DNA of 64,000 nt, from the NCBI GenBank assembly GCA_958510825.1, contig OY294052.1:7895816-7959815 (forward strand), read 5' to 3'. The position numbers and the translations under genes are program-made. Each line of letters opens with the position of its first letter. Position 1 is the first letter of the stretch. Source of the DNA: Brachypterus glaber (taxonomy: Eukaryota; Arthropoda; Insecta; Coleoptera; Kateretidae). The notes under the pieces were generated by a model. It was not told the origin of the DNA. It was given only the letters and a program-made list of their open reading frames with translations, and ran no database searches. Below are positions 11,307 to 22,100 of this stretch, one piece after another.

Positions 11307-11528
11307 ATAAGTTATATATATTTTTTTATTGAAATTTAAAATGTTACAAAGCTTTACTTCAAACACATAGACGTAAAATTATTGCAATAATCTAGTTTAT
11401 TAATAATAATTTATTATTATTAATTATTTTATTATTAATAAATTATTATTTATTGTAAAGAAAATGCAATTTCTTGGGACAATTATGGATACTTCACGCT
11501 ATTGGCGGTTATTATAAATTATATTCTA

Positions 11529-12230
11529 CAGTGCGGTCCAAAAGTCACCCCCCCCCCTCTTAACTTTTGAACGAGTTGAGATATCGATTTCAAATTTAGA
11601 ACTCTTAAATAAGACAACTTAAACTATCTTTAAGCATATATTTGATACTTTTATCTCTTAAAATGTGGGCAGGGGGGCATGGGGGGAAATTTTTTTAAAT
11701 AGAAAGGGGGGTCGTGTGATACATCATTTTAAAGCCTTTAAAATTCTCTATATAACCATATATTTTTAAATTTTTTAAACATGTTTTTTAAGGTTTTGAT
11801 TTTTCAGTTTTTTGTGCTAAAAAAATAATTTTTTAAGTTTTTTTTTTGTTAATTTTTATTTATGTCAACTAAAATTAGTTGAAAATTTATATATAATTTA
11901 CTTTTTTTCATTATGAAATTAGGCATTTTTAAAAAATTGTTTGGATTTTTTAGAGAAATTTGGACAAAAATACCCATTTTCAACCCTATTTTAAACCCAA
12001 AAAAAAATCTTAAAAAAAAATAAAAAATATACAGTTAAATGGATAATTTTATAAGCTTTAAAATGATGTATCACACGACCCCACTTTCCATTTAAAAAAA
12101 TGTGCCCCCATGCTCCCCTGCCAACATTTTAAGAGCTGAAAGTATTAAATATACACTAAAGGATACTTTAAGTTGTCTTATTTAAAAGTTTTAAATTTGA
12201 AGTCGATATCTCAACTTTTGGACCGCTCTG
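11529..12230. mobile_element. MITE family 2 (Tc1/mariner-like), copy 1
   Basis: 702 bp. Starts CAGTGCGGTCCAAAAGTC and ends with the complement GGACCGCTCTG, flanked by TA on both sides. The arms are well over 100 bp. It lies directly downstream of the gene A stop codon and so forms its 3' flank. Confidence 0.75.
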
Positions 12231-12241
12231 TATAGAATACT

Positions 12242-13128
12242 TCAATTGTTTATCATTTTATAAAAATATGTATTTTTATTTCGTAATAAATACTTTGGAC
12301 TATCAAATTCAACAATTTTTCCTCTGTCTAGTACCATTACTTTATCAGAATCCATTATGGTATTTAGTCTGTGTGCAATGGTAAATAAAGTACAATCAAA
12401 AAAATTGTGTTTTATTGTATCGTGTAGTAAAGCATCGGTTTCTGGATCCATATTGGCTGTTGCCTCGTCTAAAACTACGATTTTATTTTTTCGAATTATG
12501 GCTCTTGCCAGGCAGAATAATTGTTTTTGCCCAGCACTGAAGCTTGAACCATTTTCATTGATTACTAAATCTAAATTTGGAACAAGATGCTTGATTTTAA
12601 CTTTTTCAATTGCTTCCCATATTTGTTGGTCTGTGTAATTTCCCATTGGGTCAATATTTGTACGGATATTTCCAGAAAATAATACTGGATCTTGTGGAAT
12701 TATAGCAATGCTCTGACGTAGAAAATCTAAAGATAGTGTTTTAGTGTCTACATTATCGATTAGTATAGAACCTTCAAATTCGTATAATCTAAATAGAGTT
12801 GCAATTATTGACGATTTTCCAGCTCCAGTTCTGCCAACTATTCCAATCTTTTGTTTTGATTCTACTATAAAATTCAAATCTTTTAAAACTTTTTCTTGAT
12901 TGTTATAAGTTAAAGAAACATTTTGAAATTGTATATATCCTATTTCTGGCCAATTTTGTAGAATATTTCCACAAATAGATTCCTTTTCAACCTTTGTATA
13001 TTCTAACACTCTTTCTGTCGAGGTCATTTTATTTTCAAATGCAGCCAAACTACGTAGTCCGTATTGCACCTGGCCAGTTAAAGATAATGCTAGTGATAGT
13101 GTCAAACCAATTTCAGCTGCATCCATGC
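12242..13128 (-). CDS. Gene A exon 9: NBD2 and stop
   Basis: Carries the last TMD2 helix and a complete NBD2: [39 protein letters not shown] (with the catalytic Glu) and IAHRL. It ends [12 protein letters not shown], without the SGLL tail seen in genes B and C. The TGA at 12242-12244 is 10 bp from the target site of a family 2 MITE. Confidence 0.94.
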
Positions 13129-16100
13129 CTACAAATTAACTTAGTTTTCATTGAATTCTCATGAGGAAAGTGTACCTCATAAACAGTACCCGGCGTATTT
13201 CCAGTTGTAGTCTAGTCTTCGGGTCAATAAAAGAGGCTTTACCTGGAAATAATTCAGGGAGTTTTGATTTTCAGTTTATTGGGTAGGGTTAATGACCGCA
13301 AATAAAAAAACAATTTCGCGACGTTGGACTCGATTTGGAACTGTTATTTTTTTAACGTGTTTTTCACAAAAAAACGGAATTTTAAAATATCTCTTAATCA
13401 ATTTGGCTCTTTCTTTTTAATTTACGTAAAATTATTATTTTTTTAAATAATTCACACATTTGTGCCCCATTATCTCGAGTAAATCGATTTTCGATGGAAT
13501 CACCATTGTATTAAGCATAAAAAAAGCCTTCCTAACCAAGTCATAAAGAAAAATCTAAAACCCTACAGTGTAACGTTTAAGGCGGTGCCGTGAATTAGCT
13601 ATAAGTCGCACAAAAAAATACATGACCCAAAAAATGTTGGAGATTTGGTCCTCTTTATTTTCATATGAAACGTTTTTTGTCCTAGGATGCACCGATCTTG
13701 AGATATTTTAAAAAGTCCGTTTTTTGCGAAAAATACGTTAAAAAAATGACAGTTCCAAATCGAGTTCAATGTCACAAAATTGTTTATTTCCTACCCAATA
13801 AACCAAAAATCTAAACTCCCTGAATTATTTCCAGGTAAAGCCTCTTTTATTAATTTGAAGACTGGACTATAACTGGAAATACGCCGGGTACTCCTCATAA
13901 ATAATGCTCTATTACATGATTTTACTTGAAAGAGTAAGGATTAATAGGTGCCTCTATCCTGTTGCTATGGACGTTATAATATTATGATATTTTCATCTTA
14001 TTTATATGGACTAAACAGGGTAAATCAGTAACAGATAATGAATATTTGAAGCATGTGTAAACACTATTAAAAACTACATAACATTATTGATGTACATGAA
14101 AAAGTCCAAACACATAATATAATGATAACAACAATGCTGCAAAGCAAGCAGTTTTAATTCACTGAATTTAATAAAGTTAATATCAGAGAATTGAAAATTT
14201 TTATTGAAATAAGTACACAGGTGATTAAATTAGAACAATGGATAGAACAATAAAATGTTATATTTTACCTTAAGTCTAAATTTGGAACTATAAACATAAA
14301 ATTTTCAAGAATTTCTGGTCAATTAATCAGGTTTGGACTTTTTTAAAAATCTACGTTGCACCTATTTAATGCTGTTTGGAACGCACAAGTGAAAAATATA
14401 ATGTTTTTAAAGATGAAGCATATGCAGAAATGGAGGAAAGTCGAAAGAATGGAGTTTGAAGATGATTATTGTAACCTAAGCGCGAGCCTAATCACATAAA
14501 GCTTAATTGGGGCTCTCCATAACTTAAATTAAATAAATATATAAATAAAATCTAATTTATAGTAAACGGAGTGAATCAGTGACATATATTGAATACGTGA
14601 AGCATGTTTAAATATTATAAAAAAATAACATACCAGTATTGATGTACATAAAGCTGACCACTGTGTACATAGTAAATAAACTGCAAAAAATGTCAATAGC
14701 AAAACCAAGAGCCCTCGCCGTCGCAATGGTCATAAAATGTGCAGAAGTAAACAGATCTTGGTATTTGTCAAACTCAAATATCAAAATTTCCTGAGCGTCA
14801 GAGGCATGAATTGTTGTTAACCCCTCAAAGGAAGAGTTTAAATGTCCTATCATAGGGCTGCGCGCTAAAAAATATTAATTTTAATTCTTATTTTTTCTTT
14901 TAATCAATTTAATTATTATTTTACTTGTTCCTTCAAGTCTCTGCAAACTTCTACCAGCTGGCATATATATAATCTTCAATATTGCTGTAGCAATAATAAA
15001 AAATATTGCAGGGAAAAGAAAAATAATTCTTATATAAGATAATGTTATTAACACACCAAAAATACTAAAGAAGCCCTAAAAAATAATTAAGTATAAGTAT
15101 AATAAAGTTTTATTAATCTACAATAAACCACCCTGCTGAAAATGACGGGTCTGGGCGGGTATAAATGGTGCATAAACCGGACTTGAGCGGATGAAATTCA
15201 CCCGCTCAAGTCCGGTCTATGCAACATTTATACCCGCACAGACCCGTCATTTTCAATAGGGCATTATTATCCATTAGGAACCTTTGCATCTGCTAAGTGG
15301 GTTCGAACCCACACAATTTTACATTGCCATTCGATAATAATTGCTCTATAAAAAATGTGAAAATACTTTGGTGTAGCACCAACTTATTATTAGATTTTAT
15401 GAGTTTTCATAAGATTTTATAAGATTTTATGTGGTTTTAAATTTTTAATATTTTATTACATGAGATTTCGTGAGTTTCTATTGTATTTTATTGGAACCTA
15501 AGGACACTAGATTAGTTAGGTCTACTTCACTCCCCAGAAGTAAACTCAACTAATCTAGTGCCCTTATTGGAACCGGTTTCCATAAGATTTTTTCATGGGA
15601 GTAGGATTGAAATATTAGCTAACATGTTTCAAGTGCAACTAAATATCAACTATTTTACCTGGAACACCTGTATAATAAGCTGAGGAATATGTTCATCGAT
15701 ATTGTTTAAATCCTGAGAAAATCTGTTAATTATATTTCCAATAAAAGTTTTGTCGTGAAATGAAGTTGATGCATAAATAATCGACTTTGACATGGCTGTA
15801 TGCATATTCAAAGATGCAATTCTAGCAAAATTCAGAAGACAGTAATTTTTTGTTAGATCCAGTATTAAACACAGAAGAATCATTCCAGAATAAAAGTGTA
15901 TTTTGTAATTTGTTTTTGCTAAATTTTCGTAATAACTGGTGGAGTTTGACTCGTTTTTAAAATACATTTGAGTTCTTTCATGAGAGTTTATCCTAAAATT
16001 TATATTTATATCTCATTCTATACTTCAATTCTACACTGAGAATTCTTTACAGTATTAAATACTGGATGATTTTGTATTTGGAACCCCTTGAAAATTTTAT

Positions 16101-19100
16101 TGATTACAAATTGTTTCAGTAATAATAGCGGAACAACGCTCTGTTTTACTGTGATAATTTGTATTCAATTTTTATGATGCGTATATTGTGTTAAAATTAA
16201 AAAAATAATATTGCTTTAATCAGAGTGAAAATACACTCTGGCTTCAATATTCTTACCCTAAGTTAAGATGTGAATCATAGACTTTATTCGCATAAACAAA
16301 TATTATTTATTGTTAAAATGATCGTTACAGATGTCATAAATAGTAATTATCTTGTGAATTTATTAGATTTTAAGTCTTTGTCGGACTAATTAAATATAGT
16401 TGATTTCTTTGAGAAAATACCGTCTTAAAAGCATTGTTACATAAATTTAACATCGACCCAATTGATTGTTTTAAAAATTCTATATAAAGACATGCAAAAA
16501 TTCAGATATGATTCAGTTTTGCTCAGTGGTTGTTCGTGTCAACTAAAAAGTGCCTAGTAAAAATGTTAGGAAATATTTTCACTGGGCACTTTTTAGTTGA
16601 CACGAACAAACACTGAGCATATATCTTAATTTTTGCATGTCTTTATATAGGATTTTTAAAAGAATAAATAAAGCCGATGTTAAATTTATGTGACAATACT
16701 TATAAGACGGCATTTTCTTAAAGAAATAAACTATATTTAATTAGTCCAACAAAGACTTCAAATCTAATAAATTCACAAGATAATAACTAAAGTTGCGAGG
16801 GGTTCTAAGTATACAAAATCGTTAAGTATTTAATACGCTAACGGGTTTTTATATTAAAAATGACACATATTTCGAAACTAAATCTACTTAATAACGCAAC
16901 AAATCATTGAAGCATCAAGAATACATAAAAACTTTTGTGATTGATTTAGTTTAGAGATAAAACAGTTTAGAACTGAGGTATCATTGTATTTTTTGAGTGT
17001 GGAATACTTACCAATCTGCAAGTAAGACCTGTGAAAAGTTATCGCTGTATGCTGAGCAAAAGTATAGTAAGAAAATAAATATACAAACAAAAATGTTACC
17101 ACCAAATTTTATATACTTGCAATAAACATCAAGTGATACATTTCCACTTTTCTTGAATTCCTGATAAATTTTAGATTTTTTGGCTACTTCAGCTTTAAAT
17201 ACACTTTCTTCGATTGATTCCTCTATTCCTTCCTCTTTTAGTTTATTATTTTTTTCCTTGTTTTTTACAGAAGCATTTTCGTCTACGTAATTTTTCATTT
17301 TCAAAACATCCTTAATATTTATATCCTTAGGAATTTTACCGTTTTCTAAAATGACAACTTTGCTACCTTGCAATATATGTTTCATATTTTGTGTTACCAA
17401 AATAACTATTTTATCTTTTAAATATCCTTTAATACAATTGTGAAATATATAATCCTGGACGTTGGTGTCAAGAGCTGCCAAGGAATCATCTATTAAATAT
17501 ATATCACTATCCTTATAAACTGCTCTGGCTAAACTTATTCTGGATTGTTGTCCTTTACTTAAATTATTACCTTTATCTGATAAAATAGTCTCGTCACCAT
17601 TGTCAAACAAGTCAATGTCTAGTTTTAAAGCACACACTTTAAGTACTTCATCATATCGGGCTTTATCAAAGGCTTCTCCAAACAGGATGTTCTGTCTGAC
17701 CGAAGAAGGAAATAACCAAGCATCTTGAGAAGCATAAGAAATTCTACCTTTTACGACCAACTCTCCATCTGCTATTTGATAATGTTTTAAAATAGTTTTT
17801 ACCAAAGAACTTTTTCCAGAACCTATTGCACCACTAATAAGTGTTAGTCCTGTACTTATGCATAAACTTATGTTTTTTAAGATGGCAGCATCTTTTACTG
17901 TTACGGAAACATTTTTTAATCTAACACATGGTTTTATGGTGCAAATATTTTTAATTTTAGTTGACTCTTCTAAATTTAGTACACGGTTTATTCTTTTTAG
18001 GGTTGCACATAACTCTGCAGCTTGAAATAGACCAGCAGGTACATCATATGCCAAAATATCCCTTAAATCTCCAAAACAAGTCAAAACATAAAATACTAAT
18101 TCAGCGTTAGTATTGTATCCTAACCAAGAATAGGTTACAATTAATATGAAAAATCCAAGTCGAAATGAAAGTATTCCAATACAGATACCAATAGTTTTTA
18201 AGTAGAATGCCTTTAGCATTTTACTTAACTCCTTCCTAAAAAATATTGATAACATAAATAAAATAAAGTATCTGTAGGTAATATGTATGAATAATTTTTT
18301 ATAAGAATATTCATAAACAATAGTTATTTAAGTATTAAGGGCAGTAAGTGCATTTTACCGGTTGAGGATTATTTTGGGGATTGAGACGAAGTCGAAATCT
18401 CCAATACTATCCGAAACCGGTAAAGCACTTTTAAAATGGCCGTGATGCTTATTATGGTTTTTGTACGATCCAAAAAAATAAATATAAGATTTATAAAAGT
18501 GAAATTTAAACGTAAAATTTATTTAATTGCAAAAATCAAGTCAGTACCTTTGATAAAATTTAACCCTAACAACGGGTTGTTACGTATACTAAACAATGCT
18601 AAATTCCTAATAGAGATTTCTCCCGTTAGATTAGACAGGGACAAAAGTTCTACCCAAAAAGGATAGAAGACATACATACACTCCCACTTCCACCCCACCA
18701 AACAAATTCTGTATTTGTTCTTTGTTAAACAAATACAATATTTACTTGGCCGGGCGAAAAGTGTAAAGAAATTACTGGCGCCATCTAAATTTTAGTAGAA
18801 TTATCTTATTCTACAGATTCACATTAGCTATGTTCGTTCGTGCCGCTCACTGCTACACCTTCCGGCCAACCAAATAAATACTGTAGTTTGTTGTGTGAAA
18901 AACAAATACAGTATTTATTTGGTTAGCTGGAAAGTGTAGCACAAATGAGATAGAGATAGGGTAGACGTCTTTTGTTTCATAATTCTAGTTGTAGAGAGCT
19001 CCATTTTGTTTGACGTTTGTCCTGTGTGCCAATTAATATCTTTGTAAAATAATTTTTTTTTGCAAAAAATGCGTCAAGATGACAATTTTGAGCTTTAAGG

Positions 19101-22100
19101 TGCGTGGAATATAAGATGTTTTGCCGAAAATCCAAAGATCACTATGAAAATAGTTGAAAAAAATTCAAAACATGGTACTGTTGGCTTATTAACAAATAAT
19201 TCGTTCGAAGAAGAAACCTAAATAGTCCAATAGCGTTTGGACAGTTATTGTTCCAATTGTAATTTTATGTTTAACTTTAACATAAACTAATTTAAAGCTT
19301 TAAAAATTAAAAATTAGATTATTATTTACTTACCGCCTCCAGATCGGTAAGTAATTTACTTACCGCCTCCCGATCGGTAAGTAATTTACTTACCGATCAG
19401 AAATTTGTTATCATAAATAGGCTAGTAAAAATGTCAAATTACCCAATCTTAAAATATATTTATGATGAAGTGATAAAGTGAGAATGCTCGAAAATGCCCA
19501 AATGTTAATCACAACTTTTTCAAAAGAAGATCGCACTAAAAAATATAATAGTAATCTATGTTACGAGAGAGGAAACTACTATATTAGTTTACTCACGAGT
19601 AGCATACAAAGTTTTATCCAATAAATAGCTTAGTAATTCATATTTTTATTAAAAAAAATAATGACATTTACAAGAAAATAATTTGACAAGTGACAGTTAA
19701 ATGGGTAAAATTAATAATTGTCCAAACTATAAAGTTAAAGCCACGTTATTATTGAGTTTCTTTATTTAAAATAAAGCTAGTTATTGTCTTATTATCTGAA
19801 TGTATTGGATAAAACATTTTGAATTTCTCTTCTTGTCAAGAATACATTAGCTGCGTTCAATGGAAACAGTTTTGCTAGCAAACTGCTGAACGGCTTATAT
19901 CTGTCACTTGTCACAACCACCATTTAAGGTTAGAAATACCCTCAAAAAGTACTATCCCACGCTTTTAAAAAATCAATTAAAACTAATCATCTCAAAACGT
20001 TGATGAGGAATAATTCAGCGGCATCTGTCAATCGAAACTGATTATGTTCAGTAGTGATTTGACAGCTTTCGATGAGTTTTCATTGAACACAGCCATTTGG
20101 TCTACATTTTGTGATTAATTTTCTCTAATAAGAAATTATTTTATCTTATAAGAAATGATCTTAACCTTCTAGGACAGGCATTTTATGTATGATACTATTT
20201 AAAATGTAAAAAAAATACTTTACTTTCTGGCTTTAGTTATTTTGTCATTAAAAAACTTCTCCCATGTATACATTTTTATGATTTTTATAAAAGATAAAAC
20301 TTCTTGCATTAATTGTAGTCTTTCGTCTGTTTTTTGACTAATACCCAATCTTAACTTTTCCAGTATGATTGCCAACAACACTAAAATAAATATTCAAAAT
20401 TTTTAATGAAATATTAGGTGTCACTTGCTCCAATGATGGTTTAACTTTAAACTTGGAGTAAACAGACGGATCATGACGATCAACCAATCAGAAAGCAGAA
20501 TTTTCAACTTAAACAGCGTAGTCGAGATAATCCAAGTTTAAACTTTGGCGCGATTGGACTTTTGTATCTGCAACGATCTGCAAAAAATAATTACACACAA
20601 AAAATGATGCAGACCATAGTTAAATGTGTTTGATTGCTACACTCGTTTTTGTATTATATTATAAAATTAATTTTTTAAATTATAAACATTTAAATTATAA
20701 ACCTTTAAATTACACGGGCCAACAAGGGTTTTGTGTGACGTTTTCTGTCAAGAATGTAGACATAATTTAAAATCTAGGGAAATGGAAAACACACAAACGT
20801 GCTTTGAGCCTTTTCCGGATATGTCAAGTTTCTCTTCTAGTTATAAATTTGTCAAAGTATATTTTTAAGGTTATTTATCATGACCTATTTTTACAGTGCC
20901 GTAGGCAAAAATAGGCTTGTTTTTCATACTTCGCGTATTTTTAAACTTTTTTTGTTCTCGTTGAGATTAAACATATTCTTTCTTTATTCTGTTGTTACCA
21001 AGTCAAGTTTTAAATAAATAGAACCCATTTTCTTCCGACTTAAAGTAACATTTAACAAACATTTGCTTTGACATCTAATGTTAAAACATAGTTACCAACT
21101 AACAAACACCAATTTTTACCAGATTTTATTGTCTCCACTCTTTTCTTTGACAGTAAACCTCACTTTTAGGCAGCCTAGCTTAGTTAAGACCCACTAACTA
21201 CCAAACAAGCATTTTTTTCAGTTATAATTATAAGCCATCACAAAAATCTCATTCCTAAACATGAAGTGCAGAATTTTGAAGTAATGGACATTGGTCTATA
21301 TTAACATAATCAATAGAAGCTATTTGACACATTTTTAGAAAGATCTAACAAAAATAAAATTTGGGCTTTTTTTTAATTTTTCGTTATTTTATTCGAAATC
21401 AGCGGTATTAAAAATAGTCGTATGAAAAAGTTACAATTTTGTCCCTGTTTTTTTTTTCTGGTCTACTGTGCAATTGTTTAAAACCCTTGTCATGGACGAA
21501 AACGGAAGTTAAATTCGAAATCAACATAACTAATTTACTCAAAATCAGGTCTTAGATCCAAATCAACTTTTAAAAGTTGAAAATTTGTTGGTCTGTGGTA
21601 TTAAACATTGTTTACTCACCTTGGATAGGCAATACAATAATAAGTATAGAAGTTCCAAAAAAAGAAATGGGTCCCATCTTATAATACAATAAGTAAGAAA
21701 TATAAATCAATTCCACCACTCCAAGCCACATATCATTTACGAACCAAATGCTATTTTCAAAAGCAGTTACATCTTTAGTTATAATGGTTACAATATTTCC
21801 TAAGCTCACTTCTTCTAAAGCTGCAGGTGACAGTCTTAAAGATTTTCTGTATATTAAGGATGAAAATGCTGTACGAATTTTCATAGCAAACTTTTGTTCG
21901 TAAAGAATAATATTGTGAATGTACATTCCTCGAATAATAATTAAGCCAATAATAAGACTTGCATAGTACCATGCATCATATTTGGTTAACTTGGTATCTG
22001 GTTTAAAATAGTTAACTAGATTACTTAAAGAATCTGCTTGAATTGTTCTAAAATAAATATCAGTCATTAAAACTAAATAGTATATTACATAACTAGTGTG

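Noticed and set aside
12357..12638. 93-residue + strand ORF
   Set aside because: Antisense shadow of the NBD2 exon of gene A.
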